DNA from: Bacteroidota bacterium
GTDB taxonomy: Bacteria > Bacteroidota > Bacteroidia > Chitinophagales > Chitinophagaceae
Reading direction: 5' to 3'
DNA: 64,000 bases
NCBI GenBank assembly: GCA_023386045.1
Contig: JAEWKK010000020.1
Coordinates: 1-64,000 of the forward strand
Of this stretch, positions 52,060-60,927 are shown piece after piece. How positions within the stretch are numbered: position 1 is the stretch's first letter; each line of letters opens with the position of its first letter. Made by a program: the position numbers and the translations under genes. A model generated the notes under the pieces. That model saw only the letters and a program-made list of their open reading frames with translations. It was not told where the DNA came from and made no database searches.

Positions 52060-52638
52060 ATGAAGCGAGTTTTACTTTTTTTAATCATGATTGTTCCCAC
52101 TATTTTTTCCTGTAGCGATGATAAGAAAGTTGAAAAACAACTGCCTCCGGAACCGCAGGTAAAAAGTGCCGTGCAGGTAGATCCGAAAGTTCAAAAGCTG
52201 GAAGAACTAAAAAAAGCAACTGCAACCGGTTTGGATGCCTTACAAAATATGTTACCCGCGGAAATGTCGGGTATCAAACGTTCTAAATTTTCCATGACCA
52301 GCAATTTAGGTTATGCTACAGCACAAGCTGATTATGAAAAAAACAGCAAAACCTACATTCACCTGGCTCTTTATGATTGCGCGGGCGAGCAGGGAGCAGC
52401 CATGTATAACAATTCATATCTTTCAAGCCTTGATAAAAATGAACAGAATGATGCTGGTTATACAAAAACCATTGAAATGAATGGAGGCAAGGCCATTGAA
52501 AAATATGAAGCAGCTACAAAGGTCACTACCATAAGTTTCCTGGGTAATGGACAGATACTTGTAGTGGTAGCAGGGAAAAACATTCCTGCTGAAACGCTGA
52601 AAGAAGCCATTACGAAAATGAATATGAAAATCTCTTAA
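52060..52638 (+). CDS. Lipoprotein of unknown function (192 aa)
   Basis: From the ATG at 52060: lipoprotein signal LFLIMIVPTIFSC (Cys18), a charged Lys/Pro linker, then a compact alpha/beta domain (YATAQADYEKNSKTYIHLALYDCAG, GYTKTIEMNGGKAIEKYEAATKVTTISFLGNGQILVVVAG, ETLKEAITKMNM). A TTG two codons upstream is in frame. The C-terminal half resembles small lipid- or ligand-binding folds, but I cannot name the family. A shared terminator follows. Confidence 0.65.
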   Translation: MKRVLLFLIMIVPTIFSCSDDKKVEKQLPPEPQVKSAVQVDPKVQKLEELKKATATGLDALQNMLPAEMSGIKRSKFSMTSNLGYATAQADYEKNSKTYIHLALYDCAGEQGAAMYNNSYLSSLDKNEQNDAGYTKTIEMNGGKAIEKYEAATKVTTISFLGNGQILVVVAGKNIPAETLKEAITKMNMKIS

Positions 52639-52642
52639 AAGC

Positions 52643-52667
52643 GAAGCCCCCGGAAAGGGGGCTTTTC
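52643..52667. terminator. Terminator between the lipoprotein gene and kbl
   Basis: AAGCCCCC-GGAAA-GGGGGCTT (52644-52664), 8-bp stem with TT-C-TT after it on the plus strand. The kbl stop codon follows directly at 52668, so it can serve both convergent genes. Confidence 0.8.
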
Positions 52668-53855
52668 TTATTTGATAACAGATAGTTCTTTACCAATTTT
52701 GATAAAGGCATTAATCGCCCTGTCAAGATGATCTTTCTGGTGGGCAGCACTGATCTGAACCCTGATCCTTGCCTGTCCCTTGGGTACCACTGGAAAAAAG
52801 AAGCCAATTACATAAATGCCTTCGGTTAGAAGTGCATCAGCAAATTTTGCTGCCAGCACAGAATCGTACAGCATAATAGGTACAATAGGATGCTCACCCG
52901 GCTTGATATCAAAGCCAGCTTCAGTCATCCTGCTTCTGAAATATTGCGTATTGCTTTCCAACTGATCTCTCAGTTCAGTTGTTTCACTTAACAGGTCCAG
53001 TACTGCAATACTGGCTCCGGTAATGGAAGGTGCAAGCGTATTGGAGAAGAGATAAGGACGGCTGCGCTGGCGAAGTATGTCAATGATTTCTTTACGACCA
53101 CTGGTAAAACCTCCTGAAGCTCCGCCCAATGCCTTGCCAAGCGTGCCCGTAATAATATCTATCCTTCCCATCACACCACGGTATTCGTGAGTGCCGCGCC
53201 CTGTCTTACCCATGAAACCAGAAGCATGGCTTTCATCAACCATAACAATCGCATCATATTTATCAGCCAGGTCGCAGATCAGGTCAAGCCTGGCAATGGT
53301 GCCGTCCATACTGAAAACACCATCAGTAACAATTATGCGACTGCGCAAATGAGCTGATTCTTTTAGTTTGGCTTCGAGGTCATCCATATTGTTATGCTCG
53401 TAGCGATAGCGTTGTGCTTTGCAAAGACGAACACCATCAATAATGGAAGCATGGTTCAGGGCATCAGAAATGATGGCATCCTGCTCATTGAACAATGGTT
53501 CAAATACACCACCGTTGGCATCAAAGGCAGCCACATATAAAATAGTATCCTCTGTTCCCAGAAAGGTGGCCAGCTTTCTTTCCAGTTCTTTGTGAATGTC
53601 CTGTGTGCCACAGATAAAGCGCACGGAACTCATGCCATAGCCATGGGAATCAATATAACGGTGAGCTGCTTCAATGGTTTTGGGGTGGGAGGAAAGTCCC
53701 AGGTAATTATTGGCGCAGAAATTCAAAACCTGCCTGCCATTCACCGTGATCTCAGCACCCTGGGGAGAAGTGATGACTCTTTCTGTTTTATAAAGTCCTG
53801 AACTCTTGATCTCATCGATTTCAGACTGCAAACGCCTGACAAAGCTTTCATTCAT
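52668..53855 (-). CDS. kbl: Glycine C-acetyltransferase (2-amino-3-ketobutyrate CoA ligase) or close alpha-oxoamine synthase
   Basis: A 395-residue PLP enzyme of the alpha-oxoamine synthase group. KBL cleaves 2-amino-3-oxobutyrate with CoA to glycine and acetyl-CoA in threonine breakdown. The motifs fit KBL best: FCANNYLGLSSHPK, YGMSSVRFICGTQDIHKELE, DESHASGFMGKTGRGTHE, the PLP-Lys block ITGTLGKALGGASGG and the C-terminal GIYVIGFFFPVVPKGQARIR. The true start is the ATG at 53855; the longer frame from 53912 reaches past the promoter box. No threonine dehydrogenase lies next to it in the window. Confidence 0.9.
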   Translation of the reverse strand: MNESFVRRLQSEIDEIKSSGLYKTERVITSPQGAEITVNGRQVLNFCANNYLGLSSHPKTIEAAHRYIDSHGYGMSSVRFICGTQDIHKELERKLATFLGTEDTILYVAAFDANGGVFEPLFNEQDAIISDALNHASIIDGVRLCKAQRYRYEHNNMDDLEAKLKESAHLRSRIIVTDGVFSMDGTIARLDLICDLADKYDAIVMVDESHASGFMGKTGRGTHEYRGVMGRIDIITGTLGKALGGASGGFTSGRKEIIDILRQRSRPYLFSNTLAPSITGASIAVLDLLSETTELRDQLESNTQYFRSRMTEAGFDIKPGEHPIVPIMLYDSVLAAKFADALLTEGIYVIGFFFPVVPKGQARIRVQISAAHQKDHLDRAINAFIKIGKELSVIK

Positions 53856-53873
53856 AATGTTCTGATTGAGTGG

Positions 53874-53881
53874 CAAAGATA
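53874..53881 (-). promoter_or_regulatory. -7 box of kbl
   Basis: TATCTTTG on the minus strand, a perfect TAnnTTTG, 18 bases before the kbl ATG at 53855. No clear -33 element. Confidence 0.55.
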
Positions 53882-54004
53882 ATTGCCAGTAGGATTGAAC
53901 CGCTAAGCTCAAAATGCAGGGGATCTTGTTGTATTAAGAAGTTTTTTTACCATTCCTGTAACATAGCCCTTTTTACCTTCGTCTCACCAATTAAACCAAC
54001 GATC

Positions 54005-54211
54005 ATGAGAAAGGTATTTGCCAACCAATGGTTTATCCTGGCCACCATACTGACCATCACCCTTTCTGCTTTCTCCTTTGCTACTTACCAGAAGGTTTGT
54101 ACGGTTACCTCTACTGATCAGTGTTATCAAAAGCCTTGTAAATCAACAGAAAAAGGCGAATTTTTCTGGGACTTTCTACGCTCGCGCCTGCCCGCCGTTT
54201 CTTTTCAATAA
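54005..54211 (+). CDS. Small exported protein with four cysteines spaced for disulfides (68 aa)
   Basis: An ATG at 54005 gives MRKVFANQWFILATILTI, a hydrophobic segment acting as signal or anchor, then a short domain CTVTSTDQCYQKPCKSTEKGEFFWDFLRSRLPAVSFQ with three close cysteines. A TACCTTCG box (one mismatch to TAnnTTTG) lies about 30 bases upstream. No family recognised. It precedes the sigma-factor gene by 73 bases on the same strand, possibly by chance. Confidence 0.5.
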   Translation: MRKVFANQWFILATILTITLSAFSFATYQKVCTVTSTDQCYQKPCKSTEKGEFFWDFLRSRLPAVSFQ

Positions 54212-54284
54212 AATTCCTGTCCTTTGCTGTAACTTAAAGAGCCTGACTTCGTTTAACCTAAGAATCAAGTCCTGTTGACTGTTT

Positions 54285-54770
54285 ATGACTGAAAAGGAAT
54301 ATAACCAATGTGTGAACCTGTATGCTGACAATGTATACCGGTTCATTGTAAAAAACCTCCGGCACGAGGAAGATGCCCGTGACGTGGTTCAAACAGCTTT
54401 TGAAAAGCTGTGGCGCAACCGCGAAGACGTGGATAACAGCAAAAGCAAATCTTACCTCTTCACCATTGCTTACAACCAGATGATTGACCACCTGCGAAAG
54501 GCGAAACGTGTTTATCTAAAGGAAGAATTTCGTGAAGATGTAAGGGTGCAGGACCGTCCTGCTCATAATGCCAGGGCAGTTTTGCAGGAAGCGCTGGCAA
54601 GGTTAAGCGAAACACAGCGTTCACTGGTGATGCTGAAAGATTATGAAGGGTATAGCTATGATGAAATTGGAAAGATCATGAACCTGAGCGAGAGCCAGGT
54701 AAAGGTTTACCTCCATCGTGCCCGACTTCAATTGAAAGAGTACCTTGTAAAAGTTGAAAATGTCATTTAA
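54285..54770 (+). CDS. ECF-type RNA polymerase sigma factor
   Basis: A 161-residue sigma-70 group 4 factor. Region 2 (about 5-75) includes YRFIVKNLRHEEDARDVVQTAFEKLWRNRE and the promoter-melting end YLFTIAYNQMIDHLRK. Region 4 (about 100-155) has the helix-turn-helix LSETQRSLVMLKDYEGYSYDEIGKIMNLSESQVKVYLHRARLQLKEYL. Its stop overlaps the start of the next gene by 11 bases, a membrane protein of anti-sigma design, so the pair is translationally coupled. The third gene encodes a barrel protein, probably also in the regulon. Confidence 0.93.
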   Translation: MTEKEYNQCVNLYADNVYRFIVKNLRHEEDARDVVQTAFEKLWRNREDVDNSKSKSYLFTIAYNQMIDHLRKAKRVYLKEEFREDVRVQDRPAHNARAVLQEALARLSETQRSLVMLKDYEGYSYDEIGKIMNLSESQVKVYLHRARLQLKEYLVKVENVI

Positions 54771-55848
54771 GCAAAACGATAATAACCGCGATATGATCCA
54801 CCTTGGAAATTACGAGGAGTTTTTTATCCTTTATATGGATAATGAACTGGATGCTGACGGTAAAAAAATGGTCGAGGATTTTCTGATCCAGCATCCCGAC
54901 CTGCAATCAGAACTGGAAATGCTGATGAGCACCCAGCTTCCCATGGAATCATTCATCATGGATAAAGAAGCGCTGCATTCTGATGTAATGAAAGGAAATC
55001 TGGTGGATGAAAATCTACTTCTCTATATTGATGAAGAACTTCCTGCTTCACAAATGAAGGAAGTGGAACTGGAAATTGCTTCCAATAAAGAATATGGTAT
55101 GCAGCACCAGGCACTGCTTCGTACAAAACTGGATGCCAGCGAGGTTATTCATTATCCCAACAAAAAAGAATTATACAGGAATGAAGAAAGAAAAGGGATG
55201 GTGTTTAATCCCTGGATGCGCATTGCTGCAGCTATCATGGTGATCCTTTCCATGGGAGTTATCTACCTGGCCAATAATAGTTCGCCGGTAACTGATAATA
55301 ATATCACTGCTTACAAGGAAAACCAGGCTCCTGTTCAACCAGCCGGTAAAAATCAGGAAGACAAGATTCAGGACAAGGATGTGAATATGGGTCATCAAAA
55401 TGAAATTGCTCAAGCGGATAAGGCAGCAGATGCAGGCAAAAAGAGTTTCATGGATGATAAAAACCTTGACCTTCCCAACCAGGTTAAAAAGAATATTATT
55501 GATGATGAGCAGCAGATCAATGACCTTGTTGCAGATGTATATGAACCAAGGGCATCTAAAACAGGCATGATTGAAACTGGTAGTTTTTCAGATGCAGTGG
55601 ATGCAAATTCTACAATCATACAGCCTTCAGAAATCGTTAACAACCATTCTGTAACTTCTGCTCTTGCCAGCCGTAAAACAGATGAAAGCGCTGCAGAAAT
55701 GGATCAAAGCAACGATGTAGCCAATAATAAAGGATCATTCAAAGGGTTTTTGCGCAAAGCCACAAGACTGATCGAAAAGAAAACAGGCATTGATCCCACC
55801 AACGATGGTGAATTGCTGATCGGCGCTGTAGCAATCAATCTTAAATAA
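54760..55848 (+). CDS. Probable membrane anti-sigma factor
   Basis: A 362-residue protein from the ATG at 54760, within the last codons of the sigma gene. The cytoplasmic part (to about 155) has two repeats of the pattern EEFFILYMDNELDADGKKMVEDFLIQHPDL and ENLLLYIDEELPASQMKEVELEIASN, like zf-HC2-type anti-sigma helices without the zinc ligands. A single membrane helix (MRIAAAIMVILSMGVIYLA, about 158-176) leads to an Asn/Lys/Asp-rich periplasmic region. The role as anti-sigma is inferred from layout and position. Confidence 0.75.
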   Translation: MSFKQNDNNRDMIHLGNYEEFFILYMDNELDADGKKMVEDFLIQHPDLQSELEMLMSTQLPMESFIMDKEALHSDVMKGNLVDENLLLYIDEELPASQMKEVELEIASNKEYGMQHQALLRTKLDASEVIHYPNKKELYRNEERKGMVFNPWMRIAAAIMVILSMGVIYLANNSSPVTDNNITAYKENQAPVQPAGKNQEDKIQDKDVNMGHQNEIAQADKAADAGKKSFMDDKNLDLPNQVKKNIIDDEQQINDLVADVYEPRASKTGMIETGSFSDAVDANSTIIQPSEIVNNHSVTSALASRKTDESAAEMDQSNDVANNKGSFKGFLRKATRLIEKKTGIDPTNDGELLIGAVAINLK

Positions 55849-55873
55849 AGAAATACAAAACTCATTTGACGTT

Positions 55874-56698
55874 ATGAAAAAAGTTTTACTTGCAGTTATT
55901 GCAATGAGCGGAGCTATGGCCTGTTTTGCACAGGTAGATACCTCTACAAAAGAAAGAGTGGATACCATTAAGATCGGTGGTATGGTTATCATTAAGAAAA
56001 GAGGCGATGAAAACAAAGGATCCAGGCAGATCGCGATTTCCAAGAGAAGGAAAAAAAATGCGAATCTCACTACCAACTGGCATATTGTTGATATTGGCTT
56101 TGCCAATTTTAATGACAACAGCAATTACGCGGCAGCTCAGGCCAGCGGCTTCCTGGGAGCTGGTGTAGGCGAGGACCAGTTTGACCTTCGTACTGGAAAA
56201 TCTGTCAACATTAACTACTGGCTTTTCATGCAAAGGCTCAACATTGTAAAGCATGTTGTAAACCTGAAATATGGTCTTGGCCTTGAATTGAACAATTACC
56301 GCTTTGATGATGAAAGAGTGCGTTTCAGCAAGAACCCAACGCAGATCAATATCGATCCAGCCCTGGCTTCTGTGAAAAAGAACAAGCTGGCTGCCGACTA
56401 TGTAACTGTTCCTGTGATGCTCAACTTTAATTTCACTCCAGGAAATAAAAGAGGTTTTGGCCTGAGCGCAGGAGTCAGTGCCGGATATTTATACAGTGCA
56501 CGCCAGAAGATCAAGAATAATGGTGACAAGGATAAATTGCATGATGACTTTGATCTCCGTAAATGGAAGCTCTCTTACATAGGGGAATTGAGTCTGGGAC
56601 CTGTAAAATTATATGGCTCCTATGCTATGAAGAGCATGTGGGAGAAGGCCCTTGACCAGACACCTTACGCCGTAGGAATTCGAATTAGCAGCATGTAA
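55874..56698 (+). CDS. Outer-membrane beta-barrel protein linked to the sigma operon
   Basis: A 274-residue exported protein: signal peptide (VIAMSGAMACFAQ), a short polar region with RGDENKG and SKRRKKN, then barrel-like strands (NWHIVDIGFANFNDNS, HVVNLKYGLGLELNNYRF, DYVTVPVMLNFNFTP, GFGLSAGVSAGYLYSARQK, LSYIGELSLGPVKLYGSYAMKSMW) and a short end VGIRISSM. It follows the anti-sigma gene by 25 bases without a terminator and is closed by the hairpin at 56722. Function unknown. Confidence 0.75.
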   Translation: MKKVLLAVIAMSGAMACFAQVDTSTKERVDTIKIGGMVIIKKRGDENKGSRQIAISKRRKKNANLTTNWHIVDIGFANFNDNSNYAAAQASGFLGAGVGEDQFDLRTGKSVNINYWLFMQRLNIVKHVVNLKYGLGLELNNYRFDDERVRFSKNPTQINIDPALASVKKNKLAADYVTVPVMLNFNFTPGNKRGFGLSAGVSAGYLYSARQKIKNNGDKDKLHDDFDLRKWKLSYIGELSLGPVKLYGSYAMKSMWEKALDQTPYAVGIRISSM

Positions 56699-56721
56699 GA
56701 TCCACGATATATTATCAGTGA

Positions 56722-56758
56722 AATCCCGTTGGCCAATGCAACGGGATTCTTTATTTTT
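56722..56758 (+). terminator. Rho-independent terminator of the sigma operon
   Basis: AATCCCGTTG-GCCAATG-CAACGGGATT, perfect 10-bp stem, followed by CTTTATTTTT. Confidence 0.88.
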
Positions 56759-56846
56759 ACAAAGCATCGTTAAAAGCCGGACCAGCAAAAAATAAATCGG
56801 CTTTCATTTACGTTAACCCGTTGATAACCTGCTAAACCTATTGAAC

Positions 56847-57422
56847 ATGAAAACCGCCATTGTCTTATCCAGCCTGCTTATCGGAAGCAGCTTCCTGTTA
56901 AAAAAACCTGCGCCTGAAACAGGCAATGCGGCAGTTGCAAAAAAAACAGTCTCCAAAAAGATCGCTGCAGTAGCTCCAAAATCTCCCATCAAGATCATTG
57001 TGGATAAATCCAGCTATGAGCTTTACGTTTACGACGCTGAAGGGTGGTTTGCTACTTATCCTGTAGTTTTTGGAAACAGCAGCCTGGCGGATAAAAAAAT
57101 GGAAGGCGACCGCAATACTCCTGAAGGCAGTTTCAAAATTGTAAATAAAAGAGTCCACGAGAAATGGGACCGTTTCATGGGCCTTGATTATCCTACCAGG
57201 GAAAGTCTTGAAAAGTTCAATGAAAGAAAAAAGAAGGGAGAGATCCCTGCTTCAGCCAAGCCCGGTGGTGGAATTGGTATCCATGGAACCTGGCCCAATG
57301 ATGATTTTGTAGTTGACCGTTATAAGAACTGGACCAATGGCTGTATCTCACTCAAAAACGAGGATATAGAAGATCTGTATAGTTATATCCCGATCGGAAC
57401 GCCAATTACCATAAGAAAGTAA
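56847..57422 (+). CDS. L,D-transpeptidase (YkuD domain), exported
   Basis: A 191-residue protein from the ATG at 56847 (a TTG two codons earlier is in frame). After a signal or anchor segment (VLSSLLIGSSFLL) and a Lys/Ala-rich linker comes a YkuD domain: IVDKSSYELYVYDAEGWFATYPVVFGN, GDRNTPEGSFKI, then the active site with GIGIHGTW (His146) and WTNGCISL (Cys166). It catalyses peptidoglycan crosslinking or related transpeptidation and is shorter than the YcbB-like enzyme at 40972. Its stop abuts that of the convergent hydrolase gene with no base between. Confidence 0.87.
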   Translation: MKTAIVLSSLLIGSSFLLKKPAPETGNAAVAKKTVSKKIAAVAPKSPIKIIVDKSSYELYVYDAEGWFATYPVVFGNSSLADKKMEGDRNTPEGSFKIVNKRVHEKWDRFMGLDYPTRESLEKFNERKKKGEIPASAKPGGGIGIHGTWPNDDFVVDRYKNWTNGCISLKNEDIEDLYSYIPIGTPITIRK

Positions 57423-58388
57423 TCAGTCAATTTTCTTTAGGAAATTTCCAACTTCACGATTCCACATTACAGGATCATTTCTGAGTAAGGACTCATGGTC
57501 AGCATCAGGATAAACAGCAAGGTATTTATTATTGGAGGCAAGATGTTGGAAAATATCTTTGATTGCCTTGCGGTTTACAAACCTGTCGTGCTCACCCCAC
57601 TGTAATAAAACAGGGCAATGTATTTTTTTGGCGTAATCAACTGCATTATGATCAAAGGCATTGAAGCCATGCTCCGCACCAATCCAGAAAGTAACCAGGA
57701 AGGCGAAAGGCTGGGAAGGAAAGCCAACATCTTTTGCCCTTGCCTTTAAATGATTGTGGAGATTATCGAATGGCATATCCGCAATAATGGCATTGGGATG
57801 AATTTTTTCTTTTGCCGTAGCATTCAAAGCCACAACCGCGCCAAGGGAAACACCATAAACAATGATTTTTTCATTGCCACTGTCCTTTGCAAATTCAAAT
57901 GCCATCTTCACTTCTTCAATTTCACTGATTCCAGTAGTTGTTGTATTGCCACTGCTTTTTCCATGTCCACGAAAATCTATCAGCAATACATTATATCCAA
58001 GACTTCTGAACTGTAAAGCTTCTTCTTCCAAAAAACTTTTGTTGGTAGTAATACCATGCAACAGCAACACACATGATTTTGAACTGTCAACACCACTGTA
58101 CCAGCCATCTATAGTATCACCACTGTTGGTGAGAAGTGTTATTTTTTTATAACTGAAGGCAGGTTCAGCTTCCTGGCTGAGCTTATAGAATTTAGGACCT
58201 GTAAACAATTTCCATGTTTTGGAAAAAAAATTCCTTGTAGAATGACGTTGAACCGGTCCTGTGTAAAAATGAGTGAAACGGTAAGCATAAATGGCAGCAC
58301 TGATATTGGCAAGAACCAGCTGTACGGCCAGCACCCATCCAATCCATTTCAGATAAAGGCGTAGCCTTCTGGTTTTGGTTTCCTGCAT
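57423..58388 (-). CDS. Alpha/beta hydrolase, membrane-anchored
   Basis: A 321-residue hydrolase with an N-terminal membrane helix (IGWVLAVQLVLANISAAIYAY). The alpha/beta core shows the oxyanion block VLLLHGITTNKS, LIDFRGHGKSSG, the nucleophile elbow YGVSLGAVVAL, and the acid and base in WGEHDRFVN and DADHESLL. It faces the periplasm by topology. This matches serine aminopeptidase-like or esterase-like hydrolases (Hydrolase_4). Substrate unknown. Confidence 0.83.
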   Translation of the reverse strand: MQETKTRRLRLYLKWIGWVLAVQLVLANISAAIYAYRFTHFYTGPVQRHSTRNFFSKTWKLFTGPKFYKLSQEAEPAFSYKKITLLTNSGDTIDGWYSGVDSSKSCVLLLHGITTNKSFLEEEALQFRSLGYNVLLIDFRGHGKSSGNTTTTGISEIEEVKMAFEFAKDSGNEKIIVYGVSLGAVVALNATAKEKIHPNAIIADMPFDNLHNHLKARAKDVGFPSQPFAFLVTFWIGAEHGFNAFDHNAVDYAKKIHCPVLLQWGEHDRFVNRKAIKDIFQHLASNNKYLAVYPDADHESLLRNDPVMWNREVGNFLKKID

Positions 58389-58457
58389 TCAACGAGTAAA
58401 GTTGACAAATGTAAAATGAAATGTTCAGAGTCCATAACCAGCAAAAGCAGGATTTCT

Positions 58458-58850
58458 TTAGTTGATCTCCGTATTGAATGAATGATCTAACACCTCTTTA
58501 TAATGTTCAATCTCATTGAGTTTCCTGTAGCTTCTCAGGAAAACTGTCCAGAATATCATTTGCGTGATGCTGAATAAAATAAACAGGAAGCCAAGATTAT
58601 AAAATGTGGTCATGACATTGGAAAGCCCGGCTGACCAGTGATCGGTATCAAGGTAATGTCCAAAGATGATCCAGTCATGATTGGTCAATTGTATCCTTGT
58701 AACATATGCTGCTGTCAGGATCAGGCAATTCAATAGTAACATGAAGAAAGGCAGCTTTTTCTTTGATGCCAGCCTGATAATGACATATACAAGGAGAAAT
58801 ATTACATAAGCCTCCAGGTAAAAACTCAATATTAGAGCGGGCAACAACAT
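58458..58850 (-). CDS. Small integral membrane protein (130 aa)
   Basis: Three or four hydrophobic helices: LLPALILSFYLEAYVIFLLVYVIIRLA, FFMLLLNCLILTAAYV, and FYNLGFLFILFSITQMIFWTVFL, with short charged loops and a basic/acidic C-terminal tail. It starts 3 bases after the acs stop and is therefore in the same transcript as acs. No family recognised; a transport or acetate-related role is only suggested by position. Confidence 0.65.
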   Translation of the reverse strand: MLLPALILSFYLEAYVIFLLVYVIIRLASKKKLPFFMLLLNCLILTAAYVTRIQLTNHDWIIFGHYLDTDHWSAGLSNVMTTFYNLGFLFILFSITQMIFWTVFLRSYRKLNEIEHYKEVLDHSFNTEIN

Positions 58851-58853
58851 GAC

Positions 58854-60779
58854 TCATAGTTTTCCTTTTGCTATCTGTTCAACCACGCCTGGATCGAGCA
58901 GGGTGCTTGTATCACCAAAAGTCTGTGTTTCGCCTTCAGCGATCTTTCTTAATATCCTTCGCATAATCTTTCCACTTCGTGTTTTCGGAAGTCCGGATAC
59001 AAACTGGATCTTATCTGGTTTGGCAATTGGCCCGATGATCCTTGAAACCGTTTGGATGATGTTCAGTCTTGTTTCTTCTTCACTTCCGTGGAAATGCTGG
59101 CAGATCACATAGGCATAAATGCCCTGTCCCTTGATATCGTGCGGATAGCCAACAACTGCGCTTTCAACTACATCGCTGTGCATATTGATGGCATTTTCAA
59201 CTTCAGCAGTTCCTATCCTGTGTCCACTCACATTCAATACATCATCTACACGGCCTGTGATTCGATAATTGCCTTCTTCATCTCTTAATGCCCCATCACC
59301 TGTAAAATAAAGATCATCGTAAGTGGAGAAATAAGTTTGCCTGCATCTTTCATGATCACCATAAGTTGTACGAATGATGCCTGGCCAGGGAGCTCGAATG
59401 CATAAATTGCCGGCTGCCGGGTTGCCTTTGGTTTCATTGCCATTTTCATCTACCAGTAAGGGTTGAACTCCAGGCAGGGGCAAGGTGGCAAAAGTAGCTT
59501 TGGCAGGAGTAATGCCGGCCATGTTTGAGATGAGCACTCCAGCGGTTTCAGTCTGCCACCAGGTATCAACAATCGGGCATTTCTTTTTACCTACATGTTC
59601 ATCATACCAGTGCCAGGCTTCTTCGTTAATAGGTTCACCAACTGTGCCGAGAACTTTTAAGCTGGAAAGATCTTTTCCTTCAAAGGGTTTCAGTCCAAAG
59701 CCCATCAGGGATCTGATAGCTGTTGGTGCTGTATAAATGGTATTGACCTTATGCTTGTCAACGATCTCCCATAATCTGCCTGCATCAGGCCAGGTAGGAA
59801 TGCCTTCAAACATTACTTCAGTAGCTCCTGCACTTAAAGGTCCATAGACAATATAACTATGACCGGTGATCCAGCCGATATCAGCTGTGCAAAAGAAAAT
59901 ATCACCCGGCTGATATTGGAATACATTGACAAAACTATATGCTGTCCAAACCATATATCCTCCAATGGTATGAACAACACCTTTTGGTTTACCGGTGCTT
60001 CCTGAAGTATATAAGATGAACAGGGGATCTTCAGCATCCATCTCTTCTGCTGGAAATGAAACCTTACCTTCTTTTTCTACCTGTGTCTCCGCATATTCCA
60101 TTTCATCTTCCCACCAAACATCCCTTCCCTTGATCATGGAAACGGGTGTTCTTGTACGTGTATAAACAATTACTTTTTTTACAGTGCGGTTCCCGATCAG
60201 GGCATCATCAATCACATTTTTTAATGGTATCACTTTGTCGCCACGGAACGCACCATCACAGGTTACAATGTATTCAGCCCTTGCGTCTTCAAGCCTGTCG
60301 GCAATGCTTTGAGCAGAAAAGCCACCAAAGATCACACTATGAATGGCCCCAATGCGTGCACAGCCGAGCACAGCATAAACCAGTTCTGGAACCATGCCCA
60401 TATAAATACAAACACGATCTCCTTTTTTTACACCGTTATTCTTTAATACCTGGGCAAACTGACATACACGTTTGTGCAGGCGATTATAGGTAACTACACG
60501 AACCCTGTCTTCTGGATTGTTGGGCTCCCAGATAATTGCAGGCTTGTCGCCCATGGTTTTTAAATGACGGTCAATACAGTTTTCTGTAATATTCAGCTTG
60601 CCATTCAGAAACCATTTGATATGAGGTTCCTTGAAATTCCACTCCAGAACCTTGTCCCATTTCTTTCGCCATTCAAAATGTTGAGCTATTTCATCCCAAA
60701 AAGATTCTGGATGTTGAACACTTTTCTGATATGCCTGTTGATAGTCGTTAAATGATCTGATCTGATATGGATATGACAT
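58854..60779 (-). CDS. acs: Acetate--CoA ligase (acetyl-CoA synthetase)
   Basis: Acs activates acetate with ATP and CoA to acetyl-CoA. Seen: ILYTSGSTGKPKGVVHTIGGYMVWT, TADIGWITGHSYIVYGPL, the acetate-pocket and adenylate block VDTWWQTETAGVLI, TGDGALRDEEGNYRITGRVDDVLNVSGHRIGTAEVE and the catalytic, acetylatable lysine in PKTRSGKIMRRILRKIA. The 641 residues match the family. The first gene of an acs plus small membrane protein pair. Confidence 0.95.
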   Translation of the reverse strand: MSYPYQIRSFNDYQQAYQKSVQHPESFWDEIAQHFEWRKKWDKVLEWNFKEPHIKWFLNGKLNITENCIDRHLKTMGDKPAIIWEPNNPEDRVRVVTYNRLHKRVCQFAQVLKNNGVKKGDRVCIYMGMVPELVYAVLGCARIGAIHSVIFGGFSAQSIADRLEDARAEYIVTCDGAFRGDKVIPLKNVIDDALIGNRTVKKVIVYTRTRTPVSMIKGRDVWWEDEMEYAETQVEKEGKVSFPAEEMDAEDPLFILYTSGSTGKPKGVVHTIGGYMVWTAYSFVNVFQYQPGDIFFCTADIGWITGHSYIVYGPLSAGATEVMFEGIPTWPDAGRLWEIVDKHKVNTIYTAPTAIRSLMGFGLKPFEGKDLSSLKVLGTVGEPINEEAWHWYDEHVGKKKCPIVDTWWQTETAGVLISNMAGITPAKATFATLPLPGVQPLLVDENGNETKGNPAAGNLCIRAPWPGIIRTTYGDHERCRQTYFSTYDDLYFTGDGALRDEEGNYRITGRVDDVLNVSGHRIGTAEVENAINMHSDVVESAVVGYPHDIKGQGIYAYVICQHFHGSEEETRLNIIQTVSRIIGPIAKPDKIQFVSGLPKTRSGKIMRRILRKIAEGETQTFGDTSTLLDPGVVEQIAKGKL

Positions 60780-60889
60780 GTTGGTGTAAAAATTGCCTGA
60801 TAAACTTACATTGTTTCGCAGAAAATGCAGTTGAATAATTTCTGCACTATCCTTATATGTTAATTCGGTAATTATTTTTTGAAAAAGGA

Positions 60890-60920
60890 TTTGCTAACAA
60901 AACGATACACGCTATTTTCG
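60890..60920 (+). promoter_or_regulatory. Promoter of the SulP / carbonic anhydrase region, nearly leaderless
   Basis: TTTG (60890-60893), 19 bases, TATTTTCG (60913-60920; one mismatch to TAnnTTTG). The ATG at 60928 comes 7 bases after the box. Confidence 0.6.
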
Positions 60921-60927
60921 CAATCGA

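Noticed and set aside
53856..53912. Extended N-terminus for kbl
   Set aside because: The extra 19 codons run through a perfect TAnnTTTG promoter box, and KBL proteins normally begin with a stretch like that from the ATG at 53855.
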